From: Pelodictyon phaeoclathratiforme BU-1
GTDB lineage: Bacteria > Bacteroidota > Chlorobiia > Chlorobiales > Chlorobiaceae
NCBI RefSeq assembly: GCF_000020645.1
Contig: NC_011060.1
Span: forward strand, 1,316,501 to 1,380,500
Direction of reading: 5' to 3'
Length of the DNA: 64,000 nt
Under the pieces are notes generated by a model, which was not told the DNA's origin, did no database searches, and was given only the letters and a program-made list of their open reading frames with translations. A program made the translations under genes and the position numbers. Below, one piece after another: positions 40,591 to 49,770 of this stretch (position 1 is its first letter; each line of letters starts with the position of its first letter).

Positions 40591-41919
40591 ATGAAAAAAA
40601 GCCAAGCCACCGTGACGGATATTTCTGAATTGCGATGTCGGGCAGAGGATCATCTTCGAAAAAGCCAGCCTGGTGAGCAGGGTTTTTCCCTGTCGCAGGG
40701 TGATATGCATCGGATGATCCATGAGTTGTCGGTTCATCAGATTGAACTTCAAATGCAGCAGGAGGAGCTGCTTCAGTCGAAGGATGAGCTGGAAGATGCT
40801 CTTGCACGCTATACCAGGCTTTACGATTTCGCTCCTGTGGGCTATCTGACGCTTGCTGTCGATGGCACCATTCTTGATGCTAATCTTACGGCAACAACGA
40901 TGTTTGGTGTGGATCGCTCCTTGTTGAAGGGCTCCTGTATGGCGCTCTTTGTCGCTCCTGAAGAGATGAGGGTTTTTAAAGCGCTGATGGAGAGGGTTTT
41001 CAGCCATCAGGCGCAAGGCTCTTGTGATCTTACGCTTTGTTACGAGAGTCTCTCTGCGACTTTGCGATGTACCGTGCATATTGATGCTGTCATTCAGGAT
41101 GATGGCCAGTCATGCTGCATGGCGCTTTCTGATGTCACCCGCCAGAAGCGGATTGAGAGAGAGCATGCGGCGATTCAGATAACTTTGGTTCAGGCTCAGA
41201 AGATGGAGTCAATCGGGAGGCTTGCGGGTGGTGTTGCGCATGATATGAACAATATGCTGCAGGTGCAGCTTGGTAATATCGAGTATTTACTCTCAATGGG
41301 GGAGCTTTCGGAGAGTGTGCGGCTGACCCTTTCCGATCTTCAGAATTCCGTCATGAGATCTGCAGGGATTGTTCGTCAACTGCTTGCCTTTGCCCGAAAG
41401 CAGATAATCCATCCGAAGGTGCTCGATTTCAATGCTGCGATAACTACTATTCTGAGAATGCTTGGACACATTCTTGGTGAGCATATCAAGCTGATCTTTG
41501 CTCCAGGAACTCTTCTCTGGTCAGTGAAGATAGATGCCGTGCAAATAGATCAGATAATGACCAATCTTGCTCTCAATGCAAGGGATGCCATCAAGGTGAA
41601 CGGTACCCTTTTTATTGTGACCCGCAATGTTGTTGTTGAAGCTGATTTCTGTCACGATCATTCTGAACTGATTCCTGGCGATTACGTCTTGCTTGAGGTC
41701 CGGGATGATGGCTTCGGGATGGAGAAGGAGGTTCTCGATTATGTTTTTGAGCCCTATTTTACCACCAAATTCATGGGTGATGGCGCGGGTCTTGGGCTTG
41801 CAATGGTTTATGGCATCGTACAACAGAACCATGGAGCGATTTTTGCCTCCAGCATAAAAGGCACAGGGACGACATTCGCGATCTATTTGCCCCGTGTCCC
41901 GGCTTGCCCGCAAATCTGA
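40591..41919 (+). CDS. PAS-domain sensor histidine kinase (soluble)
   Basis: A 442-residue protein without membrane segments. After a coiled-coil-like stretch (IELQMQQEELLQSKDELEDA near 51-70) comes a PAS domain near 75-195 (YDFAPVGYLTLAVDGTILDANLTA as landmark). The HisKA region has GRLAGGVAHDMNNMLQ near 211-226 with the phosphorylated His. The ATPase core has NLALNARDAIK near 319-329 (N box), LEVRDDGFGME near 364-374 (G1) and GAGLGLAMVYGIV near 394-406 (G2). No response regulator is next to it. Start ATG 40591 has GGGAAA upstream; an earlier in-frame ATG at 40567 is possible. Confidence 0.9.
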   Translation: MKKSQATVTDISELRCRAEDHLRKSQPGEQGFSLSQGDMHRMIHELSVHQIELQMQQEELLQSKDELEDALARYTRLYDFAPVGYLTLAVDGTILDANLTATTMFGVDRSLLKGSCMALFVAPEEMRVFKALMERVFSHQAQGSCDLTLCYESLSATLRCTVHIDAVIQDDGQSCCMALSDVTRQKRIEREHAAIQITLVQAQKMESIGRLAGGVAHDMNNMLQVQLGNIEYLLSMGELSESVRLTLSDLQNSVMRSAGIVRQLLAFARKQIIHPKVLDFNAAITTILRMLGHILGEHIKLIFAPGTLLWSVKIDAVQIDQIMTNLALNARDAIKVNGTLFIVTRNVVVEADFCHDHSELIPGDYVLLEVRDDGFGMEKEVLDYVFEPYFTTKFMGDGAGLGLAMVYGIVQQNHGAIFASSIKGTGTTFAIYLPRVPACPQI

Positions 41920-41958
41920 TGAACTTTTGGATGCCATCGCTCCATAGTGGACAAGGGG

Positions 41959-42324
41959 TTATCGAAGCTCTGCTGACGGAGCTGGGCTCCCTTTGCTGGC
42001 AACACACTCCTTGTTGCGTAACAACCCTTTTGGCAAAGAGCTGATATAGCCCGGACACGTCAGTTTGTCACATGCTGTTTTATTGTCAGACCAGAAGAGA
42101 TGCCCGGTTATATCGACCTTGGCAGCAATCATGGTTTGTTCCGGTGTGTCAAGGTAGCCCACATCTCCCTGCTGCAGAATATAAGCCACTTTACCTCCGC
42201 CGTATGTATCGCCGATAATGAGCGGCGCTGCGGATGAGAGGGAAGAGCATCCTGCAAGAGCGGTACCAGTGAAAAGGAGCACTTTCAGATACCTTGATGC
42301 GCCTGTTGTTTCGAAGGGTTTCAT
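41959..42324 (-). CDS. Small lipoprotein, possibly truncated
   Basis: A 121-residue protein with a lipobox (LFTGTALAGCSSL, Cys near residue 25). The mature start IIGDTYGGGKVAYILQQGDVGY near 36-57 matches the opening of a type of Chlorobi/Bacteroidetes DUF1566-like protein that normally runs on for more than 60 further residues. Here the chain turns basic and ends at PSAELR, so the gene may have lost its 3-prime part. Lies downstream of the TPR gene on the same strand. Confidence 0.55.
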   Translation of the reverse strand: MKPFETTGASRYLKVLLFTGTALAGCSSLSSAAPLIIGDTYGGGKVAYILQQGDVGYLDTPEQTMIAAKVDITGHLFWSDNKTACDKLTCPGYISSLPKGLLRNKECVASKGSPAPSAELR

Positions 42325-42378
42325 GATGCTATACGTTAATTTTGTTCTGTTACCGTCAACAGTTTGCCTGTTATTCGA

Positions 42379-44694
42379 TTATCGTTTAATCGAGCGGATG
42401 TCGATGGCCCGTTTTTCCGTTGCATCAGCATCGCTTTTGCGCCCGGTATGCGAATAGATGACCGCTAAATTTTCAAGGAGTGTTGCAACATTTGGGTGAA
42501 TCAGTCCAAGATTTTTTTCGATGATTGCCAGTGAACGCAACGATAACGGTTCGGCCTCTTTATACTGCCCCTGGGCTACATAAATCACCGCCAGGTTATT
42601 CAAACTCACGGCTACATTGGTGTGATAGGGGCCAAACGTTTTCTCCCAGATTGCAAGCGAACGGTTCAGAAGAGGTGTTGCTTCATGGTATTTACCCTGA
42701 TCATTGTAGAGTAAGGCCAGGTTATTAAGGCTTAATGCCACATCAGGGTGAAGGGAGCCAAACAGTTTTTCCCGGATGGCGAGCGCTCGCCTGAAAAGTG
42801 GCTCAGCTTCGCTGTACTTTTTCTCGGTAAGAAACAGTTGCGCCAGATTATCAAGACTCAGGGCAACATCAGGTGAATCGGAGACAAAGGCGTGTTCAAA
42901 AATCGCAAGCGTACGCTTGTAAAGCGGTTCAACCTCTTTGTACCGACCCTGGGCATAATAGAGCGCAGCAATGTTGTTGATGCTGAAGGCAAGATCGGGA
43001 GAATCAGAACCAAGGGCTTTTTCAAAGATGAGCTGTGCTCGTATAAAGAGCGGTTCGGCCAGTGTATATTGAGCCTGGGCATAATAAAGGGAGGCCAGGT
43101 TATTCAGCTTCACTGCTACATCAGGATGGTCGGGGCCGAGGATTTTTTCCTGCATGGCCAGCGCCCGTTTCATCAGTGGCAGTGCTGTGGCGTATTTTTC
43201 CTGAACCCTGTACAGTGTGGCCAGGTTGTTCAGGCTCCTGGCAACATCGGGGTGCTCAAGGCCAAAGCTCTTCTCCCTGATTTCAAGTGCACGCAGGTAG
43301 AGGGGCTCTGCTTCCTGGTATCTCCCCTGGGTTTTGTAGAGCTCAGCCAGGTTGTTCAGAATCTGGGCTACACGGGGGTGCTCCTTGCCGAATGTTTTCT
43401 CATGGATAGTGAGCGCCCGCAGGTAGAGCGGTTCGGCCTCCTGATATCTGGCCTGGAGTGCGTAAAATCCAGCCAGATTGTTCAGGCATGTAGCGATATC
43501 GGGCTGATCGGATCCAAAAACCTTCTCCCGGATGGCGAGCGCCCGTTTGGAGAGCGCTTCAATTTCTGCATATCTCCCCTCTGCCGAGTACAGCCCGGCA
43601 AGACTGTTCAGGCTGATGGATACCTTGGAATGAAAAGGGCCAAAAACCTTCTCCCGGATCGCCAACGAACGTTTGAAGAGTGGCTCAGCCTCTTTGTACC
43701 GCCCCTGCATTTTATACAGCTCTCCAAGGTTATTAAGACTTGTTGCAATATCGGGGTCATCCGGATAAAGAGCCTTCTCCCGAATGGCGAGTGCCTGCAG
43801 GTAGAGCGATTCGGCTTCTGCATAGCGCCCCTCGACAAAGTAGAGTCCTGCCAGATTGTTGATACTTGTTGCCAGATGAGGATCAAACGGGTCAAGGTTT
43901 TTTTCTCGGATGGCCAGTGCCCGGAGATACAGCGGCTCGGCTTCACTGAATTTCCCCTGAATTTGATAGAGTTCACCCAGGTTGTTCAGAGGCCTGACGA
44001 CATCAGGGTGATTCTGGCCGAGCAGACGTTCATCAATCTGGAGTGCACGTTTAAAGAGCTGCTCCGATTCTGCATACCGACCCTGGGCAAAGTATAATCT
44101 TCCGAGGTTGTTCAGACTCATGGCTACATCAGGATGATCTTTGCCAAGGAGTCTCTCACGGATGGCAAGTGAGCGGAGAGAGAGCGATGTTGCCACGCTA
44201 TATTTGTCGAGAGTACCATAATACTCAGCCAGGTTGTTCAGGCTTACGGCAACATCAAGGTGATTGTCTCCAAAGATTTTTCCCCTGATGGCCAGCGCCC
44301 GCTTGAAGAGCGGTTCGGCCTCGGTGTATCGTCCCTGAACCTTATACAACTCAGCGATATTGTTCAGGCTGGTTGCCAGATCAGGATGGTTGCTGTCGAG
44401 GATTTTTTCACGGATGGCGAGCGCACGCCTGAAAAGTGGTTCAGCTTCGGCATAGAGCCCTTGAGCATAGTACAAGCCGGCAATATTGTTCAGGTTCAGT
44501 GCCAGATCGGCAGAATTCACTTCGCTGTTTTTCTCTGCATTCTCCAGATCTTTCTCTGCGATGATTTTGATACGCTTGACCCGGTAAAGTTCATCAACAT
44601 CCCTGTTGACTGCTGCCCGAAGAGTCTCTCTGCCCTGAATCCCCGCACAGGCGAGAGCAACAAAGAGAAAAAGTATTCTATAAACGGATCTCAT
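42379..44694 (-). CDS. Exported tetratricopeptide repeat protein, sixteen 42-residue units
   Basis: A 771-residue protein. Residues 1-27 resemble a signal peptide (YRILFLFVALACAGIQG). From about residue 68 there are sixteen full 42-residue units and one partial unit at the end. The consensus is LNNLAxLYxxQGRYxEAEPLxxRALAIREKxxGxxHPDVATS, the kinesin-light-chain/NPHP3 class of TPR. The units form a long right-handed solenoid for protein binding. No catalytic domain is attached. The DNA units of 126 bases have diverged, so the array is old. It stands near a sensor kinase and a small lipoprotein, with no clear operon partner. Confidence 0.9.
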   Translation of the reverse strand: MRSVYRILFLFVALACAGIQGRETLRAAVNRDVDELYRVKRIKIIAEKDLENAEKNSEVNSADLALNLNNIAGLYYAQGLYAEAEPLFRRALAIREKILDSNHPDLATSLNNIAELYKVQGRYTEAEPLFKRALAIRGKIFGDNHLDVAVSLNNLAEYYGTLDKYSVATSLSLRSLAIRERLLGKDHPDVAMSLNNLGRLYFAQGRYAESEQLFKRALQIDERLLGQNHPDVVRPLNNLGELYQIQGKFSEAEPLYLRALAIREKNLDPFDPHLATSINNLAGLYFVEGRYAEAESLYLQALAIREKALYPDDPDIATSLNNLGELYKMQGRYKEAEPLFKRSLAIREKVFGPFHSKVSISLNSLAGLYSAEGRYAEIEALSKRALAIREKVFGSDQPDIATCLNNLAGFYALQARYQEAEPLYLRALTIHEKTFGKEHPRVAQILNNLAELYKTQGRYQEAEPLYLRALEIREKSFGLEHPDVARSLNNLATLYRVQEKYATALPLMKRALAMQEKILGPDHPDVAVKLNNLASLYYAQAQYTLAEPLFIRAQLIFEKALGSDSPDLAFSINNIAALYYAQGRYKEVEPLYKRTLAIFEHAFVSDSPDVALSLDNLAQLFLTEKKYSEAEPLFRRALAIREKLFGSLHPDVALSLNNLALLYNDQGKYHEATPLLNRSLAIWEKTFGPYHTNVAVSLNNLAVIYVAQGQYKEAEPLSLRSLAIIEKNLGLIHPNVATLLENLAVIYSHTGRKSDADATEKRAIDIRSIKR

Positions 44695-44891
44695 CGGACA
44701 CCTGCTGGCTGCGGACGTAAAAAAAAATATTCACCGAGCTACTCTTCTTGTCTTATATAACCCTGTAATACAAAGTACAGATGTAATACATAAAATGCAA
44801 ACAGGCAGAGATAATAGCTCTTCAGAGAAAACATTTCGGTTCACTTGCGTATCTTTTATCCGCAGGGGAAAAACAAAAATCTTTATGGTGC

Positions 44892-46517
44892 ATGACCTTT
44901 TATCGCTCATCAACAATGCCTTCTGTTCTTGAAAATGTCTCTCTTGGGAAGAGGGGTTATTACGGAATTGGGGGTAAGGCCCGTTTTTTTGCCCAGCCTG
45001 GCAGTCCGGCGGAACTTGCAGATCTGCTGCACTGGTGCCTTGATCAACAACTTTCTCTTGCCCTTATGGGGAGTGGGAGCAACATCCTTTTTTCTGATAA
45101 TGAGTTCCCCGGTATGGTGATCTCTCTGGGCGGGATGCAGCGACTTTTCTGGCTTTCGGATGATGAGTTGTTCTGCGAGGCCGGTGTGGAGAACAGCCGG
45201 ATTGCTGAAGAGCTGTTACTGTCTGGCAGGGATGGGGGAGAGTGGCTGTATCGGCTTCCCGGCCAGATTGGGGCTACAGTGAGGATGAATGCCCGCTGTT
45301 TCGGGGGAGAGGTCTCTGCAATTACGGCCGCTATCCAGACGATCTCTCTTGAGGGTTGTCTGCGCTGGCAGTTGCCTGATGAGGTCTTTTATGGATACAA
45401 GCAGACCTCTTTGATGGAGAAGCCGGAAATTGTGGTTGCCGTCCTCTTGCGTTTTCCTCAAATCAGACCAGTGGAGGAGATCAGCCGCTTGATGCAGGGA
45501 TATGAGGAGGAGCGTTCTGCAAAGCACCATTTCGATTTTCCAAGTTGCGGTTCGACCTTTAAAAACAATTATGCTCTTGGTCGTTCAAGCGGTACTATCT
45601 TCGATGAGCTTGGTTTCAAGGGTCAGTCGGAGGGTGGCGCGATGGTGAGCAAGCACCATGCCAATTTTATCTATAACAGGGGAGGGGCAACTGCCGGTGA
45701 CGTCCTGAGGCTTGCCGGACGCATGAAAGATGCGGCCTTGGAGCAGGTTGGGGCCAAACTCGATCTTGAGGTTGAGTGCATCGGGTTGTTTGATGCGGAT
45801 CTGCTTGGATCGTGTGGTGTCCGGTTTGTGCCTGATCGTCGTGATTCTTCAAAGGGGTGGGCTGGTCTTTTATGGAATCCGCAGGAAGAGGAGTTGGTTT
45901 CCCTTCCGGATCCACTTTTTCCCCGCACGCTTATGCATGGGCCTCTTGTTGGTTATTCCGGTCTCGACAGGGAGTTTCCGGCCTCAGTGTTTGTCTCTGT
46001 TGAGCAACTGCTTTCGCTTCAGGATGCCGCCGCCGATCCTGCAGCGCCTTTTCTTCGCTGGACAACTCTTGGCAAGTATGAAGCTCTTTTTGTAGTAAAA
46101 CCGCCATCTGTCATTCCGGCTGGAAGTTTTACCGACGGACTGTGGCACTACAGTGTTTCCGAACTTTTTATCGCTTCCGGGGATCCTGCTGGAGGCTATC
46201 TTGAGTTTGAAATGACTCCTGACGCCCACTGGGTTGCGCTTCGTTTCGAGGCGCCAAGAAAAAGGGAGAGAGGCTGTGAAGTGCTTTCACCGGAGCCATG
46301 GGAAAAACAGGTGCGCATGGTGCAGGGTGAGGGGCAGTTTGGGATGGAGTTGTCGTGGGAATTGATTGAGCCTTTTGTTACAGGGGAGCTTCTTCTGCTG
46401 CAATGTTGTGCATCTTCAGGAAAAGGGGAGTATGCCCTATTTCCCTGGTGGCAGCATCCCTCATTACCGGCTGATTTTCACCAGCCGGCTCATTTTTTCA
46501 GGATTCGTCTTGTTTGA
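44892..46517 (+). CDS. murB: MurB (UDP-N-acetylenolpyruvoylglucosamine reductase) fused to a DOMON/CBM9-like domain
   Basis: A 541-residue protein, about 240 longer than usual MurB. Residues 12-300 are MurB, which reduces UDP-enolpyruvyl-GlcNAc to UDP-MurNAc: GIGGKARFFAQPGSPAEL, LMGSGSNILFSD near 58-69, LPGQIGATVRMNARCFGGEV near 121-140, SCGSTFKNNY near 218-227 and EGGAMVSKHHANFIYNRGG near 245-263. The C-terminal 210 residues have the beta-sandwich pattern SVSELFIASGDPAGGYLEFEM near 417-437 and ALFPWWQHPSLPADFHQPAHFF near the end (landmarks), like family 9 carbohydrate-binding/DOMON domains. I recall that such MurB-linked domains are known in green sulfur bacteria, but could not check. Start may also be Met 12 (44925). 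Confidence 0.88.
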   Translation: MTFYRSSTMPSVLENVSLGKRGYYGIGGKARFFAQPGSPAELADLLHWCLDQQLSLALMGSGSNILFSDNEFPGMVISLGGMQRLFWLSDDELFCEAGVENSRIAEELLLSGRDGGEWLYRLPGQIGATVRMNARCFGGEVSAITAAIQTISLEGCLRWQLPDEVFYGYKQTSLMEKPEIVVAVLLRFPQIRPVEEISRLMQGYEEERSAKHHFDFPSCGSTFKNNYALGRSSGTIFDELGFKGQSEGGAMVSKHHANFIYNRGGATAGDVLRLAGRMKDAALEQVGAKLDLEVECIGLFDADLLGSCGVRFVPDRRDSSKGWAGLLWNPQEEELVSLPDPLFPRTLMHGPLVGYSGLDREFPASVFVSVEQLLSLQDAAADPAAPFLRWTTLGKYEALFVVKPPSVIPAGSFTDGLWHYSVSELFIASGDPAGGYLEFEMTPDAHWVALRFEAPRKRERGCEVLSPEPWEKQVRMVQGEGQFGMELSWELIEPFVTGELLLLQCCASSGKGEYALFPWWQHPSLPADFHQPAHFFRIRLV

Positions 46518-46535
46518 ATTCCCTGAACAGAGGAG

Positions 46536-47402
46536 TTACAAATCGGCTGCTGGCATTCGGGAAACTTCCGCTGCCGTAAAGACCGGTCCCTCCTTGCAGA
46601 CATAGACCGAGCCTACATTGCATCGTCCGCATTTGCCAACTCCGCATTTCATGCGATTTTCAAGTGTTGTATAGACGTTTGCTTCATCAAAGCCAAGCTT
46701 TTTGAGCGAGATCAGGGTGAACTTGATCATGATTGGGGGCCCGCAAATGACGGCTATACAGTTTTCGGGAGAGGGGGCAGCCTCCTCAAGCACGGTAGGC
46801 ACGAAGCCGACCCGGTGCTTCCAGTCGGGTGATTCTCCACCTGGATCGACGGTAAGGACAAGATCGACATCAGCGCGATTTTCCCACTCTTCCAGTTCAT
46901 GTTTGTAGACCAGATCGGCGACGGTACGGGCTCCATAGACAATGGTGACATGCCCGAATTTTTCACGTTGGTCGAGGCATGACCAGATGACACTTCGCGT
47001 CGGTGGCAGGGCTATACCTCCCGAAATGAAGAGGAGGTTTTTGCCATAGAACTCCTCAATGGGAAAGCGGTTTCCGTAGGGTCCCCGGAAGGTTATGAGG
47101 TCACCGATATCAGCATTTGCCAAAACAGATGTTACCCTGCCGGACTGGCGGAAGGTACATTCAATATAGTCGTTGCGGGTTTCAGGGCTTGCGACGCAGA
47201 AGGTGCTTTCTCCCTCGCCGTAAATACCGTAGAGTCCGAACATGCCGGTACGGAACGTTTTTTTGAACTGCTCAAGGTCGTCCGGGTTCTGAAATTCAAG
47301 CCTCAGGGTTTTCACTCCGGGAGCTTCGTCGTGGCGGGCGACGATTTTCATGATAGCCGGTTTGTAGATGTTCGCTGGTGTGCTTTGGATGGTTTCTGTC
47401 AC
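46536..47402 (-). CDS. flxA: FlxA: FAD/NAD(P)-binding subunit of the Flx-Hdr complex
   Basis: A 288-residue flavoprotein of the ferredoxin-NADP reductase type. FAD site PETRND and RGPYGNRF near 73-110, NAD site LLFISGGIALPPTRS near 122-136 and ICGPPIMIKF near 218-227, and a C-terminal [2Fe-2S] motif CGVGKCGRCNVG...C near 250-270. It resembles sulfhydrogenase gamma and dihydroorotate dehydrogenase electron-transfer subunits. Within Flx-Hdr it should take electrons from NAD(P)H. It is the last gene of the operon and overlaps flxB by four bases. Confidence 0.88.
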   Translation of the reverse strand: MTETIQSTPANIYKPAIMKIVARHDEAPGVKTLRLEFQNPDDLEQFKKTFRTGMFGLYGIYGEGESTFCVASPETRNDYIECTFRQSGRVTSVLANADIGDLITFRGPYGNRFPIEEFYGKNLLFISGGIALPPTRSVIWSCLDQREKFGHVTIVYGARTVADLVYKHELEEWENRADVDLVLTVDPGGESPDWKHRVGFVPTVLEEAAPSPENCIAVICGPPIMIKFTLISLKKLGFDEANVYTTLENRMKCGVGKCGRCNVGSVYVCKEGPVFTAAEVSRMPAADL

Positions 47403-48412
47403 GGCTGTAATTTTGAAATCTCTTGTAAAGTCTCTGTAATTCCCATGTCAACCGGGCACTGGCGTGAACAGCGGCCACATCCGCTGCAACTGTTGACGTT
47501 GAATTTGCCGGGAAAATAGTTGAATTTGTGCATGATGCGCTGGCGCCAGCGTGCCGACTGCGTTGAGCGAGGGTTATGGCCAGAGGTGTGCATGGTAAAG
47601 AGGGAGAAGGAGCAACTATCCCAGTTTTTTCTTCTGATACCGCTGTAGGTATCCCCCTCGTCCTGAATGTCGAAGCAGTGGCAGGTGGGACAGAGATAGG
47701 TACAGGAGGCGCAGCCAATACAGCGCATCGAGATCTCTTTCCAGAATTTGCTGTCGAAGTTTTCAGGGTTTTGCAGCCAGGTAACGCAGGCGTCGAGATT
47801 AAATTTTTCGGGCACGACGACGGTCGGAAGCGCTGGTTCTGAGCCCTCCTGGAGATAGTCGGATATTATTGCGAATGCTTCACGACCTCGATCGGTCAGC
47901 TCCTCAACCAGCCATCCCCTGTTCCTTTCAAGAGGACGCAGAAGGATGTCGGAGCCTTTTGTGCTGTCTGGCGCCAGTTTGAGCGAGGTGCACATGCAGA
48001 AGTCGTCAGCGGTTGTGCATGCAATGGTGACGATAACCGATTCATTGCGTCGCTGAAACCAGTATTCATCCTTGTAGTCCCATCCAAACAGGGGATCGTC
48101 AATAGCCAGACCGGAAGCGTCGCAGGCCCTTGCACCGAAGATGATTCTTTTTCCCTGCGGGGGAGTGAAGTCAACCGTGTCGATCTCATTTTTTTTGATG
48201 GTGTAACGCACCATTGGTTCCGTCTGCGGAAAAAAAAGTTCCTTGAGTGAGCGGTCGGGCAGCACCATGCCGAAATCGAGCTCTGCGCCGTTTTCAACTG
48301 CGGCATATGTTGAAAGAGACTCTCCCCGCACAGGGCCAATGACCTCAAGACCCGCCGAGCGCCATTTTGTGACACAATGGTCAAGTTTATCGCTGAAAAG
48401 GATTCTTGTCAT
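47399..48412 (-). CDS. flxB: FlxB: 4Fe-4S dicluster subunit of the Flx-Hdr complex
   Basis: A 337-residue iron-sulfur protein of the sulfhydrogenase beta type. Two [4Fe-4S] motifs lie near the C-terminus: CIGCASCTYLCP near 230-241 and CSGCGRCSRQCPVD near 310-323. An extra Cys-rich stretch (IACTTADDFCMC near 130-141) is typical of the same group. It would pass electrons between FlxA and FlxC. The gene overlaps flxA by four bases and starts 13 bases after flxC. Confidence 0.86.
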   Translation of the reverse strand: MTRILFSDKLDHCVTKWRSAGLEVIGPVRGESLSTYAAVENGAELDFGMVLPDRSLKELFFPQTEPMVRYTIKKNEIDTVDFTPPQGKRIIFGARACDASGLAIDDPLFGWDYKDEYWFQRRNESVIVTIACTTADDFCMCTSLKLAPDSTKGSDILLRPLERNRGWLVEELTDRGREAFAIISDYLQEGSEPALPTVVVPEKFNLDACVTWLQNPENFDSKFWKEISMRCIGCASCTYLCPTCHCFDIQDEGDTYSGIRRKNWDSCSFSLFTMHTSGHNPRSTQSARWRQRIMHKFNYFPGKFNVNSCSGCGRCSRQCPVDMGITETLQEISKLQP

Positions 48413-48425
48413 ACGTGTTGGTTAC

Positions 48426-49256
48426 TTAGAGAATGAATGTCTCGGTGTCGTCCTTTTTGAAACTTGCAAGTACCGGCTCCTGGGTCTGGCTTAACCCTGC
48501 AAAATGATCGAATTCCTCCATCACCTCTTTGGCCATTCTTTGGTTGATGAGGCGGAGCGGGATGTTGACGGGGCAGGCGCGGTCGCAGTTGCCGCATTGA
48601 ACGCATCGTCCGGCAAGGTGAAATGCCCGGACAATATTCCATTCGAAATTGCCGAGGGTATGCGATGAGGTATTGATCCACTGAGGCTGATTGTTGTCAA
48701 CAATGCATCGGCGGCAGTAGCACATGGGACAAGCCTGGCGGCAGGCATAGCATTTGATGCAGCGTGAAAACTCCTCCTGCCAGAAGTCGAATCGTTCCCG
48801 TGTATCCATTTTCCCGATACGCTCAAGAAGAGGCTCTTCAGGTATTTGCCTGGGGTGTTCCTTGCTGTCGCCTATCAGATCGGAGAAGTCGCTGGCATGG
48901 CGGCCCTGTAACGGGCTGACCGCTCTGTCGATGGAGTCGAATCCGAGGATAACGACCTGGTCGGCATTGAGTTGTGATTCTGCGGCGAGGATATTGATGG
49001 AGCGAATTCCTTCGGGTCGCAGAAAAATGCCGACCTTTTTTTCATCGCTCAGCAGCCCTTCGGCAACAAGATATCCCGAGAGATTTGTGACGCAGAGACT
49101 GTCGAGCACAAGCTGATCAGCCTCTTCAGAGGTGCGGATAAAGAGTGGTCGGCGCCGGTCGGAGGTTGAGCCTGGTTTGTAGCCAATAACCATTTTTACC
49201 GTTCCGCTGGCAAGAAGCTCTTTGACTGCGGTTCTGTATTTTTCCTGTGTAATCAT
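48426..49256 (-). CDS. flxC: FlxC: 4Fe-4S ferredoxin-type subunit of the Flx-Hdr complex
   Basis: A 276-residue iron-sulfur protein. CIKCYACRQACPMCYCRRC near 167-185 and CVQCGNCDRACPVNIP near 219-234 are two [4Fe-4S] sites. The N-terminal 140 residues resemble the MvhD/FrhB-linked coenzyme F420-type text (YLVAEGLLSDEKKVGIFLRPEG) but no F420 use is implied. Position fourth in hdrCB-hdrA-flxD-flxC-flxB-flxA. Gap to flxD 12 bases. Confidence 0.86.
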   Translation of the reverse strand: MITQEKYRTAVKELLASGTVKMVIGYKPGSTSDRRRPLFIRTSEEADQLVLDSLCVTNLSGYLVAEGLLSDEKKVGIFLRPEGIRSINILAAESQLNADQVVILGFDSIDRAVSPLQGRHASDFSDLIGDSKEHPRQIPEEPLLERIGKMDTRERFDFWQEEFSRCIKCYACRQACPMCYCRRCIVDNNQPQWINTSSHTLGNFEWNIVRAFHLAGRCVQCGNCDRACPVNIPLRLINQRMAKEVMEEFDHFAGLSQTQEPVLASFKKDDTETFIL

Positions 49257-49268
49257 TACCTGTTGATT

Positions 49269-49718
49269 TTAAAGTGTCGCCGGTGATTCACTCTCTTTGA
49301 TCAATTGGTGATATTGATCAAAAGGGCCAAGAGTACGAATATCTTCCGTGACGCTGTTGATGAGATCGGCAAACTTTCCCCCTTCAGCAGCGCTTATCCA
49401 TGAATATTTTACCCGTTCCGGCGATATGCCTGCGAAGTCAAGGAGGGCGCGAAAAACAATCCAGCGGCGACGTGCGTGGTAGTTGCCGTGAGTAAAATGG
49501 CAGTCACCCGGATGGCAGCCGCTGACAAGTACACCGTCCGCCCCCTTCTGCAGTGCTTTCAGAATAAACATAGGGCTGATTCTTCCTGTACAGGGAAGAC
49601 GGACAATGCGGACATTGGGTGCGTATTTCAGCCGACTGGTTCCCGCCAGATCAGCTCCGGCATAGGTGCAGTAGGTACAGACAAAAGCAACAATCTTCGG
49701 TTCAAATGGTTCACTCAT
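49269..49718 (-). CDS. flxD: FlxD: MvhD-type [2Fe-2S] subunit
   Basis: A 149-residue subunit of the MvhD family, which links electron-input modules to HdrA. FVCTYCTYAGADLAGTSRL near 12-30 and VRLPCTGRISPMFILKAL near 38-55 hold the cluster Cys; VSGCHPGDCHFTHGNYHARRR near 64-84 is the family signature. Length fits. It lies between hdrA and flxC. Confidence 0.9.
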   Translation of the reverse strand: MSEPFEPKIVAFVCTYCTYAGADLAGTSRLKYAPNVRIVRLPCTGRISPMFILKALQKGADGVLVSGCHPGDCHFTHGNYHARRRWIVFRALLDFAGISPERVKYSWISAAEGGKFADLINSVTEDIRTLGPFDQYHQLIKESESPATL

Positions 49719-49770
49719 CAGCTTACTCCTGTAGCAGGGTTCTTTTCGTTCACGGTAAAAAACGGGCTTT

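Noticed and set aside
42892..44097. 401-codon plus-strand open frame
   Set aside because: Exact antisense of the TPR gene; its regularity mirrors the 126-base units, and the minus-strand reading has a signal peptide and a clear family.
42446..44492. Regular repeats that could suggest a CRISPR-like array
   Set aside because: The period is 126 bases, units are diverged and entirely coding for 42-residue TPRs, without spacers.
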